From contig CAZYUJ010000001.1 in assembly GCA_964650705.1 (NCBI GenBank), forward strand, positions 124,001 through 188,000: DNA of 64,000 nt, in the 5' to 3' direction. A model generated the notes under the pieces. The model saw only the letters and a program-made list of their open reading frames with translations. It was not told the origin of the DNA and made no database searches. Positions 1 through 7,100 of the stretch are shown here, piece after piece (the first letter of the stretch is position 1; every line of letters starts with the position of its first letter). This DNA is from Faeciplasma sp964650705 (lineage in GTDB: Bacteria; Bacillota; Clostridia; Oscillospirales; Ruminococcaceae). The position numbers and the translations under genes were made by a program.

Positions 1-2
1 TC

Positions 3-3000
3 TATGACACCCACAACCTATACAGAACCTCTGACGGCTATTATAAAAAGATATTCACACTTTTTGGCGTTGCCGCCACAAACTATACCCTTCGGTTTGA
101 GGGCGTATATATGGACTCCGAAATATACCTTAACGGCGAAAAGATCTTCGAGTGGAAATACGGCTACACGACCTTCGACGTTCCTCTTATTAACGCCAAA
201 GAGGGCGAGAACGAGCTGATCGTCAAGGTTCGCTATCAGTGTCCCAACACACGCTGGTATTCGGGAGCAGGAATCTTCCGTGACGTTTGGCTCACGGCAA
301 AGGGAGAAAATGAAATAGTTCCCGACGGAATTTATACAGTTCCCGTTAAGAAGGACGGCTTCTGGACAGTTGAGATCGACACCGAGGTCAGGGGCAACGA
401 ATCCGCTACACTTAAGCACACAGTTTATGATGCTGACGGCAAAGAAGTTGCACAAACCTGCGGTGAATGTGTGCTCACAAGCGAAACGAGCGTTGCGTCG
501 CTGTCGCTTGATGTCAATACCCCTCACCTTTGGGACTGTATCGACCCCTATCTTTACACTTTAAAAACCGAGCTTATCGTTGACGGCGAAACAGTAGACG
601 AGGTCACGCAAAACCTTGGCTTTAAGACCATCCGCTTCGATTGCAACGAAGGCTTCTTCATAAACGACAGACACCAAAAGCTTTACGGCGTTTGTATGCA
701 CCACGATCTCGGCGCACTCGGCTCCGCATTTAACAAGACAGCTCTTCGCCGTCAGTTCGAAAGCTTAAGAGAAATGGGCGTTAATGCGATCCGCACCTCT
801 CACAACCCGCCTGCACCCGCATTTATGGATCTTGCCGACGAAATGGGCATGATGATCATTTCCGAGGCTTTCGATATGTGGGAGCTCAAAAAGACCGACC
901 ACGACTATGCAAACTTCTTCCCCGAGTGGCACGAGCGCGACGTCGCAAGCTGGGTTCGCCGTGACAGAAATCATCCGTCTCTCATCATGTGGAGCATCGG
1001 CAACGAGGTCTATGACACTCATGCATCACCAAGAGGCGTTGAGGTCACGATCATCTTGCGTGACCTTGTTTTCAAGCACGACTATAAAAAGATGTATCCC
1101 GTGACCATCGGCTCCAACTATATGCAGTGGGAGGGCGCACAGAACTGTGCCGAGCATATCGGTACTGTCGGCTATAACTATACCGAACGAATTTATGACG
1201 AGCACCACGCAAAGCACCCTGATTGGTGCATCTATGGAAGTGAGACCGCTTCAACGATTCAGTCGAGAGGAACATATCATTTCCCTGCATCCAAGATTGC
1301 AACAACTCACGATGACCACCAATGCTCATCACTTCTCAACTGTGCAACGGGATGGGGCGCTGTTAACTGCGAATATAATATCACACAGGACAGAAACCAC
1401 AAGTTCAGCTCAGGTCAGTTTATCTGGACGGGCTGGGACTATATCGGTGAGCCCACCCCTTATTGGACAAAGAACTCCTATTTCGGTCACTCGGATACAG
1501 CCGGCTTCCCCAAGGACTCCTATTTTGCCTATAAAGCCGAGTGGGCGGCGGAGCGTGCTGAGCCTTTTGTTCACCTCTTCCCTTATTGGGACTTTAATGA
1601 GGGTCAGCTCATAGATCTCTTCATCTTCTCGAATTGTGCGAAGTCCGAGCTCTTTGTAAACGGCGTTTCTCAGGGCATATATGAGCATAACCACACCGAC
1701 GGCGACAAGCTTTCGGGCCGCTGGCAGGTTCCGTATCACAAGGGCGAGATCAAGGCTGTCGGCTATGACGAGAATGGAAACGTTTTGTGTGAGCAGATTC
1801 GCCACAGCTTCGGCGATGCTAAGAAGATAAGCCTTAAGCCCAACAAGACCGAGCTCTTGGCAAACGGCTTGGATATGATCTTTGTTGAGATCTCGATGCT
1901 TGATGAAAACGGATATCCCGTCGAGAATGACCGCTCAAGAGTTGAGGTCTACGTTTCGGGAGCAGGGCGCCTTGTCGGCCTTGATAACGGTGACTCGACC
2001 GACTATGACCAATATAAAGGCACATGCCGCAAGCTCTTCAACGGCAAGCTTTTGGCGATGATCGCCGCAAAGGACACAGCGGGCGATATCGTGATGGAAG
2101 TTCGCTCGAAGGGACTCCCTACTGAAACGCTTGTATTGAAGGCTCATGAGGCTGATGTAATTTCGGGCGCTTGCTTCAACGAGGAAAACACAGTCAGCGA
2201 AGTCACGGGCGAGATCCCCGTAAGAAAGATAGAGCTCAGCGTTACAAGCTCGAAAATGGATGAAAGCCAACCGACTGTTGTCGCAACCGCAAAGCTCTAT
2301 CCCGAAAACACAACGTTCACGTGTGACGATATCGGTTTCAAGGCTATCACAGATGCAGGAATCGAAACGAATCTTGTGAAGATCGACAGGGACGGCAACA
2401 AGGCAATTATAACCGCTATGGGTGACGGTGAATATCGCTTAAGAGCTTATTGTAAGAATGGATCACCCTATGAGGAGATAATCTCCGAGCTTGAAATGTC
2501 GAATTCCGGATTCGGTGCCGCAAGCTTCGATCCCTATGGAGACATTATAAGCGCTTCGCTATATTCCGAAGCTACCGAAACGCTACAGGATGTTTTCGAA
2601 GGCGGCGTTCAGACTCTTTGGGACGAGACCTTCATCCAGTTCTCAAATGTTGACTTCGGTAAGGTCGGCTCCGACGAGTTCACTGTCGGACTTTACCACA
2701 ACAGCGATGCTCCAATCCCGTTTGACGTGACCGACGATATGGGCAATCTTTTGGGAAGCTATGTATATAAGCGCCCGAGATGGTGGAATCACTATCAGTA
2801 TCAGACCTTTAAGCTTGATAAGAAGCTTGTCGGAATGCAAAACATCCGCTTTGTATTCAGAATGCAGATAAGATTCAAAGGCTTCAACTTCACCAAGCCG
2901 AGCAGAGTAGGGGATCTGATATCTGCGCTTGACCGTGACGCTATCTATGGCGATACTTTCAGCATTGAGACCGATTACATCGGCAGGATCGGCAACAACG

Positions 3001-3269
3001 TAACCGTCGAGTTCAACGGATTTGACTTCGGAGAGGACGGCATCACCAAGATCGAGATCTGCGGCAAGACATATAATGCAAATGACTCGATCCATGTTCG
3101 CTTTGCAACCGAAGACGGCGCAAATAACCAGATCGTCGAGTTCGGATATACAGAAGAAACGGAAACCAAGTGCTTCGAGCTTGAGCGAGTTTGCGGTAAA
3201 GCTGACGTTAAGCTTGTGTTCCTTCCCGGCTGTGACTTCGATTTGAAGTCGATAAAGTTTATTAAGTAG
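3..3269 (+). CDS. GH2 family beta-galactosidase-like glycosidase (5' partial)
   Basis: Family 2 glycoside hydrolase that should remove terminal sugars from glycans. The frame is open at the window edge (first full codon at 3), so the true start and any signal peptide are missing; about 1,088 residues remain. Visible in order are the sugar-binding jelly roll (RWYSGAGIFRDVW), an immunoglobulin-like sandwich and a TIM barrel. The proposed acid/base Glu is in SIGNEV (codon 1005-1007) and the proposed nucleophile Glu in YGSET (codon 1242-1244). About 600 residues follow the barrel: Ig-like/DUF4982-type domains and a C-terminal beta-rich part with an aromatic patch (PRWWNHYQYQTF) that may bind carbohydrate. 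GH2 members act on galactosides, glucuronides or mannosides, and the substrate cannot be fixed from sequence reading. The next gene is prfB, behind its own promoter. Confidence 0.93.
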   Translation, partial: YDTHNLYRTSDGYYKKIFTLFGVAATNYTLRFEGVYMDSEIYLNGEKIFEWKYGYTTFDVPLINAKEGENELIVKVRYQCPNTRWYSGAGIFRDVWLTAKGENEIVPDGIYTVPVKKDGFWTVEIDTEVRGNESATLKHTVYDADGKEVAQTCGECVLTSETSVASLSLDVNTPHLWDCIDPYLYTLKTELIVDGETVDEVTQNLGFKTIRFDCNEGFFINDRHQKLYGVCMHHDLGALGSAFNKTALRRQFESLREMGVNAIRTSHNPPAPAFMDLADEMGMMIISEAFDMWELKKTDHDYANFFPEWHERDVASWVRRDRNHPSLIMWSIGNEVYDTHASPRGVEVTIILRDLVFKHDYKKMYPVTIGSNYMQWEGAQNCAEHIGTVGYNYTERIYDEHHAKHPDWCIYGSETASTIQSRGTYHFPASKIATTHDDHQCSSLLNCATGWGAVNCEYNITQDRNHKFSSGQFIWTGWDYIGEPTPYWTKNSYFGHSDTAGFPKDSYFAYKAEWAAERAEPFVHLFPYWDFNEGQLIDLFIFSNCAKSELFVNGVSQGIYEHNHTDGDKLSGRWQVPYHKGEIKAVGYDENGNVLCEQIRHSFGDAKKISLKPNKTELLANGLDMIFVEISMLDENGYPVENDRSRVEVYVSGAGRLVGLDNGDSTDYDQYKGTCRKLFNGKLLAMIAAKDTAGDIVMEVRSKGLPTETLVLKAHEADVISGACFNEENTVSEVTGEIPVRKIELSVTSSKMDESQPTVVATAKLYPENTTFTCDDIGFKAITDAGIETNLVKIDRDGNKAIITAMGDGEYRLRAYCKNGSPYEEIISELEMSNSGFGAASFDPYGDIISASLYSEATETLQDVFEGGVQTLWDETFIQFSNVDFGKVGSDEFTVGLYHNSDAPIPFDVTDDMGNLLGSYVYKRPRWWNHYQYQTFKLDKKLVGMQNIRFVFRMQIRFKGFNFTKPSRVGDLISALDRDAIYGDTFSIETDYIGRIGNNVTVEFNGFDFGEDGITKIEICGKTYNANDSIHVRFATEDGANNQIVEFGYTEETETKCFELERVCGKADVKLVFLPGCDFDLKSIKFIK

Positions 3270-3275
3270 CGAGAT

Positions 3276-3304
3276 GCTCCTCTGTGTGAACAGGGGAGCT
3301 TTTT
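3276..3304 (+). terminator. Rho-independent terminator after the GH2 gene
   Basis: A 9-bp stem (GCTCCTCTG with CAGGGGAGC, one G-T pair) with a 6-nt loop, followed by five T. It lies 7 bases after the stop codon. Confidence 0.85.
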
Positions 3305-3310
3305 GCGTAG

Positions 3311-3380
3311 CTCAAAGGCTCGCCACGCCCCGCCACAGCGCCCCTCGGGCGCGCGGCGGCGCACTCGCTCGCCCCACCCC
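3311..3380. repeat. GC-rich intergenic hairpin patch A
   Basis: A very GC-rich stretch with self-complementary segments (for example GCGCCC, CTC, GGGCGC) between a terminator and the prfB promoter. It resembles the other dispersed patches in composition and in short words such as CTCGCTCGCC. The prfB -35 box starts two bases after it. No coding potential was recognised. Confidence 0.5.
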
Positions 3381-3381
3381 C

Positions 3382-3410
3382 TTGCATAATCCAACATCTT
3401 ATGCTACAAT
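3382..3410 (+). promoter_or_regulatory. Sigma-A promoter of prfB
   Basis: TTGCAT, a 17-base spacer and TACAAT, 34 bases before the prfB start. It directly abuts GC-rich patch A. Confidence 0.75.
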
Positions 3411-3443
3411 ATATAATTGATATTTATGTTTCGGAGGAGAAAT

Positions 3444-4562
3444 ATGCTACTTATAGACGAGCTTAAGCAACAGCTTGCACAGTATCAGCCCAAACTCAAG
3501 GAGCTTCACACAGTTTTGAATATCGACGCCGCAAAGGAAGAGATAGAACAGCTTCACAACAAAGCCGCAGAGCCCGGCTTCTGGGACGATATGGAGAAAT
3601 CACAAAAGATACTTCAGCGCACGAAGATGCTTGAAAACCGTGTCGAAGATGACCGAAGACTCAATGTTCAGGCGGAAGACATCGGCACACTCATTGATAT
3701 GTACCTCGAAGAAAACGACGACTCTATGCTCGATGATATCAAAGCCGAGCTTGAAGAGTTTGTCGCAAAAATTGATAAAATAACCCTTTCGACCCTCCTG
3801 ACAGGCGAGTATGACAGCGCAAACGCCATCATTAACTTCCACGCAGGCGCGGGCGGCACCGAGGCTCAGGACTGGACTGAAATGCTTATCAGAATGTACG
3901 TCCATTGGGGCGAGGCTCACGGATATAAGGTTTCGATCCTTGATCAGCTCGACGGCGCTGACGCAGGTGTTAAGAGCTGTTCGATGATCATCGAGGGCGA
4001 GAATGCATACGGTTATTTAAAGAGCGAATCGGGAATCCACCGCCTTGTGCGTGTTTCTCCGTTTGATGCTTCCGGCTCTCGCCATACTTCCTTCTCGGCG
4101 GTTGAGGTCATGCCCGAGATCGAAGCTGATATGAGCGTCGAGATCAGACAGGAAGACCTTCGCATCGACACCTACCGTGCATCGGGCGCAGGCGGACAGC
4201 ACATCAACAAAACCTCGTCCGCAGTTCGAATCACACACCTTCCCACAGGCATCGTAACCGCTTGTCAGACTCAGCGTTCACAGGTTCAGAACAAGGACTA
4301 TGCAATGAAAATGCTCGTTGCAAAGCTCGTTGAGATCAAGGAGCGTGAGCACCTTTCAAAGATCGAGGATATCAAGGGCGTTCAAAAGGAGATCGCTTGG
4401 GGTTCACAGATCAGATCCTATGTATTCATGCCCTATACCCTTGTCAAGGACCACCGCACAGGCTTTGAAAACGGCAACGTCCACGCTGTTATGGACGGCG
4501 AGCTTGACGGCTTCATCAACGCCTATTTGAAGGCTCTCTCAAACGGCACTTTGGAGAAATAA
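3444..4562 (+). CDS. prfB: Peptide chain release factor 2
   Basis: Release factor 2 reads UGA and UAA stop codons and triggers peptide release on the ribosome. The protein has 372 residues, a normal length. It carries the RF2 anticodon-like tripeptide SPF (in RVSPFDASG) and the catalytic GGQ loop (SGAGGQHINKTSSAV). The ATG at 3444 was chosen over an upstream in-frame ATG because GGAGGAGA lies just before it and the family N-terminus begins there. The frame runs unbroken from start to stop. The autoregulatory internal UGA frameshift found in prfB of many bacteria is therefore absent. Confidence 0.97.
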   Translation: MLLIDELKQQLAQYQPKLKELHTVLNIDAAKEEIEQLHNKAAEPGFWDDMEKSQKILQRTKMLENRVEDDRRLNVQAEDIGTLIDMYLEENDDSMLDDIKAELEEFVAKIDKITLSTLLTGEYDSANAIINFHAGAGGTEAQDWTEMLIRMYVHWGEAHGYKVSILDQLDGADAGVKSCSMIIEGENAYGYLKSESGIHRLVRVSPFDASGSRHTSFSAVEVMPEIEADMSVEIRQEDLRIDTYRASGAGGQHINKTSSAVRITHLPTGIVTACQTQRSQVQNKDYAMKMLVAKLVEIKEREHLSKIEDIKGVQKEIAWGSQIRSYVFMPYTLVKDHRTGFENGNVHAVMDGELDGFINAYLKALSNGTLEK

Positions 4563-4568
4563 TTCTAT

Positions 4569-4602
4569 CAGCGCATGGCTTTGCCGTGCGCTGAATTTTT
4601 TT
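4569..4602 (+). terminator. Terminator after prfB
   Basis: An 11-bp stem (CAGCGCATGGC with GCCGTGCGCTG, one G-T pair) with a TTT loop, followed by a run of seven T. Confidence 0.9.
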
Positions 4603-4676
4603 GAAAACTTTTTGTGATATTTTCGCCCTCAAAACCGTCTATATAGTGAAAGGCCTTTCGAAAGCGAGAGATAAGT

Positions 4677-5153
4677 TTGGACAGATCAGAATTTAAACGC
4701 CTAACCGAGCTCTATATCGACTCTGTATACAGAGTTGCACTCAACGGCTGCCGCAATCCTCACGATGCCGAGGACGTCGTGCAGACCGTATTTATGAAGC
4801 TGTGGCAAACAGACACAAGCTTTGATGATGACTGCCACGCAAAGCGCTGGCTTATAAGGGTAGCGGTCAACGAGTGCAACAGCTTGTGGCGCTCGCCGTG
4901 GAGAAAAAACACAACGCCTATAGAGGAGCTGACGCACGAGCCCTCATTCTCAAACCCTGAGAAAAGTGAGCTCTATTATGCAGTCAAAGAGCTGCCGCAA
5001 AAATACAGAACTGTTGTATATCTATATTATTTCGAGGATTACAGCGTTAAAGAAACGGCAGAAATTCTCGGAATCAGCGAAACCGCAGTCCAAACAAGAC
5101 TTCTCCGTGCAAGACAACAACTAAAAGATAGACTAAAGGAGGCATGGCAATGA
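4677..5153 (+). CDS. ECF-type RNA polymerase sigma factor
   Basis: Sigma-70 family factor of the short extracytoplasmic-function type, 158 residues. Region 2 spans about residues 8-70 (HDAEDVVQTVFMKLW, the core-binding helix). Region 4 spans about 100-150 (VKETAEILGISETAVQTRLLRAR, the -35-recognising helix-turn-helix). It starts with TTG. Its last four bases overlap the next gene (ATGA at 5150-5153), which encodes a membrane protein with a short cytoplasmic head. That is the usual layout of an ECF sigma factor and its membrane-bound anti-sigma factor. The signal it answers is unknown. The segment just upstream (GAAAACTTT about 4602, CGTCTATA about 4636) may be an autoregulated ECF promoter, but this is tentative. 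Confidence 0.92.
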   Translation: MDRSEFKRLTELYIDSVYRVALNGCRNPHDAEDVVQTVFMKLWQTDTSFDDDCHAKRWLIRVAVNECNSLWRSPWRKNTTPIEELTHEPSFSNPEKSELYYAVKELPQKYRTVVYLYYFEDYSVKETAEILGISETAVQTRLLRARQQLKDRLKEAWQ

Positions 5154-6001
5154 ACGATGAAAGAAACAAGAAGTATTTTTGCGATACTTTCGGTGAAATA
5201 ACTGCGCCGTCTGCTTTAGTCGGAAAGGTGTTAGATATGACGGAAAACGAGAACAGAACAGTTAAGCGTATAATAAACAAGAAAGCAGTTTTACTCATCG
5301 CTGCAGCAGCTCTTATTCTGCTTGCAACGGGTGCCGCATGGGTGGTATCGAGCCTGAATGTAAAAATAGACGATCTCGGAACTACTGATGAGGGTTATGA
5401 GCTTGACGTCCCCAAAGCAGACATTCCCGAGGATCTGAGAAAAGATTTAGAGGAGCTTGAGCTCCTAACATCCGAAGAGATGACAGAGCTTGAAAGAGAG
5501 TACGCTGTATACATGTACGGCCAAACAAGACTTGAACATATCGCCGAAAACTATGGCTATGTTTACAAGGGCAGAATTCTTTATGAATATTTAGATGAGA
5601 TCGGCGATAACGGCGCTTATTATTTCGAAACAGGTGCTTTTTATGATGAAAACGGTGAAGTCTTCGTGTTCTGCCACACAAATGACCCCGGTTTCGAAAA
5701 TCACACGCTCGTGAGTCTTCTTTACAGCGACCCCGAAACCAAGGAAGTAAAGTACGAGCATGTAACTTTTGATAAAGTCGGTGCGTATACTGCTGTGATT
5801 TCTGATAATGACGGTTGGAAACTTGAAGGTGCGTTTATGATGTTTATGCATAATGAAGAACCAATCGGCGGCCACAGCGGGCTGGTGCCGGGCGGATATC
5901 TCGTCGAAAAGGATTATACCGAATTTATGGGCAAGTTCCACACTGCAACAGTTGATTTTATCGACTATGTTTTGTTCGGCGATGAATTTGATTACCAATG
6001 A
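5150..6001 (+). CDS. Probable membrane-anchored anti-sigma factor
   Basis: A 283-residue protein with a cytoplasmic N-terminus of about 45 residues, one transmembrane helix (about residues 46-68) and a large acidic outer domain with no recognised fold. An ATG at 5144 is also in frame, but the Shine-Dalgarno AAAGGAGG (5135-5142) sits only one base from it and seven bases from the ATG at 5150, so 5150 was chosen. That start overlaps the sigma stop codon as ATGA, which implies translational coupling. By position and topology it should hold the sigma factor inactive and sense something outside the membrane. No classical zinc-binding anti-sigma motif (HxxxCxxC) is present, so the role rests mainly on context. 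Confidence 0.7.
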   Translation: MNDERNKKYFCDTFGEITAPSALVGKVLDMTENENRTVKRIINKKAVLLIAAAALILLATGAAWVVSSLNVKIDDLGTTDEGYELDVPKADIPEDLRKDLEELELLTSEEMTELEREYAVYMYGQTRLEHIAENYGYVYKGRILYEYLDEIGDNGAYYFETGAFYDENGEVFVFCHTNDPGFENHTLVSLLYSDPETKEVKYEHVTFDKVGAYTAVISDNDGWKLEGAFMMFMHNEEPIGGHSGLVPGGYLVEKDYTEFMGKFHTATVDFIDYVLFGDEFDYQ

Positions 6002-6005
6002 TAGA

Positions 6006-6040
6006 AAAGCCACCCCTCTCAAAACGAGAGGGGTGGTTTT
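6006..6040. terminator. Bidirectional terminator between convergent genes
   Basis: A perfect 11-bp stem (CCACCCCTCTC with GAGAGGGGTGG) with a 5-base loop. AAAA lies before it and TTTT after it, so it can serve both the anti-sigma gene and the convergent minus-strand gene that ends at 6040. Confidence 0.9.
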
Positions 6041-6483
6041 CACACTGCTTTTTCCTTTCTCATAACCCTCGGCAAAAACCTGAGCGTCTTCGCCTTTTCG
6101 CCGAAAAGCATCACTCTTAATGAATCCTCGATTATGATAGCAGGGAAGGCGAGCCCAAGCCACATCGCCGAAAACGGCAAACAAATCTGCCCCAAAACGT
6201 TAAACGGCATATTTGAATAGTCCCAAACGTCGAGTCTCATCACAAGGTTTATTATCACACCCGATGCGAATTCTATCGCGGTAACAATAATTGCCGCGAT
6301 CGGAAGCTGTGCCAAAACGCTCATCGGCTTTTTGACCTCATCAAGTGCTCCGATCAGCACAAAGCACAATCCGCCCACCAAAAACATCGAAATGTGAGTG
6401 TGCCCCCGCCACGCAAGCTCGATCATTCCGTATAAAAGTCCGCCAACCGTGAATAATGTCGCTGTTTTAATTCCTTTTTTCAT
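6040..6483 (-). CDS. CmpB/ABC-transporter type IV family membrane protein
   Basis: A 147-residue protein with about four transmembrane segments. The segment RLDVWDYSNMPFNVLGQICL matches the conserved core of the Pfam family named putative ABC-transporter type IV (CmpB), a Firmicutes membrane family of uncertain function. No ATPase partner is next to it, so the family name should not be read as a proven transporter. The start at 6483 has a good Shine-Dalgarno (GGAGGAACA). It converges on the anti-sigma gene and shares its terminator. Confidence 0.75.
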   Translation of the reverse strand: MKKGIKTATLFTVGGLLYGMIELAWRGHTHISMFLVGGLCFVLIGALDEVKKPMSVLAQLPIAAIIVTAIEFASGVIINLVMRLDVWDYSNMPFNVLGQICLPFSAMWLGLAFPAIIIEDSLRVMLFGEKAKTLRFLPRVMRKEKAV

Positions 6484-6498
6484 TGTTCCTCCACATAT

Positions 6499-6690
6499 GG
6501 CTCGGCGCCGATCTCAATAGAAATCCCTCGCCGCGCTCGGGCTTTCTATGGAAAAACGTCTCTCAGCGTGAAACACTTCGTGCTAAAGCACCGTCGTTTT
6601 TCATGCTCATTTTCCCGAACTCATTGCGGGTCCTCTTTGCGACCTCACCGCACTCCGTACGGTTTGACCGCAGCCTCCGCCCGCTCTTCA
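6499..6690. repeat. GC-rich intergenic hairpin patch B (degenerate)
   Basis: A noncoding stretch between the divergent CmpB gene and the valS leader. It begins with GCTCGGCGCCGAT, the same words as patches C, H and K. It holds several small inverted repeats: ATAGAAA with TTTCTAT at 6517-6549, CCCG with CGGG near 6614-6630, and CCGTACGG near 6655. Open frames through it lack a ribosome site and were not accepted. The remaining bases up to 6750 are AT-richer and show nothing recognisable. Confidence 0.4.
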
Positions 6691-6751
6691 CACTATATTG
6701 CTCAAAATCCTTTCTTTTACTCATCCCTCACTAAATTTTCATCCGATTCTG

Positions 6752-6780
6752 TTGACTTTTTCACTCACTTGTGCTAACAT
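6752..6780 (+). promoter_or_regulatory. Promoter of the valS T-box transcript
   Basis: TTGACT, a 17-base spacer and TAACAT. The -10 is imperfect, but the position just before the T-box leader fits. Confidence 0.6.
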
Positions 6781-6794
6781 AAGCGTGTATTGTT

Positions 6795-7060
6795 AAAAGC
6801 TTTGACGGAGAGGACAGCGATAATATCAACCCTCAGAGAGACGGCGTTTGGTGCAAGCCGTCGGTGATATCCGTATGTTTGTAGCTTCCGAGCTGAAAGA
6901 AAGAACGGCTTACGCCAAGTAGACTCTTTCCGTATCTCGCACGTTAACGCGAAAGGCTTTAAAAGAAGCCGATAAAGAGGTGTGTTTCACACAATTTGAG
7001 TGGTACCGCGGGTATGAATTTGCTCGTCTCAAAGAATTTTCTTTGAGGCGATTTTTTATT
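6795..7060 (+). promoter_or_regulatory. T-box leader controlling valS (tRNA-Val sensing)
   Basis: An RNA switch that lets transcription continue when uncharged tRNA binds. Visible elements are stem I with its AGAGAGACGGC segment, the basal pairings CTTT/AAAG and CGGA/TCCG, and the T-box consensus GAGTGGTACCGCGGG at 6998-7012. Last comes a terminator stem at 7024-7050 followed by six T. The TGGT in the T-box can pair with an ACCA 3' end, as expected for a tRNA with discriminator A. The likely specifier codon is GTA (valine) at 6881-6883, followed by G, in the 3' side of the specifier loop. This fits the downstream valyl-tRNA synthetase. Confidence 0.94.
7024..7057 (+). terminator. Conditional terminator of the valS T-box
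   Basis: The stem CG-CTCAAAGAA with TTCTTTGAG-CG is followed by TTTTTT. It is the off-state hairpin that competes with the T-box antiterminator. Confidence 0.9.
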
Positions 7061-7100
7061 ACCTTTCGCCTCAAACACTTTCAAGAAAGGAAGAAAACCA

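Noticed and set aside
6781..7060. A tRNA-like fold in the valS leader
   Set aside because: The structure is explained by the T-box stem I and antiterminator; no CCA-type acceptor or TPsiC loop is present.
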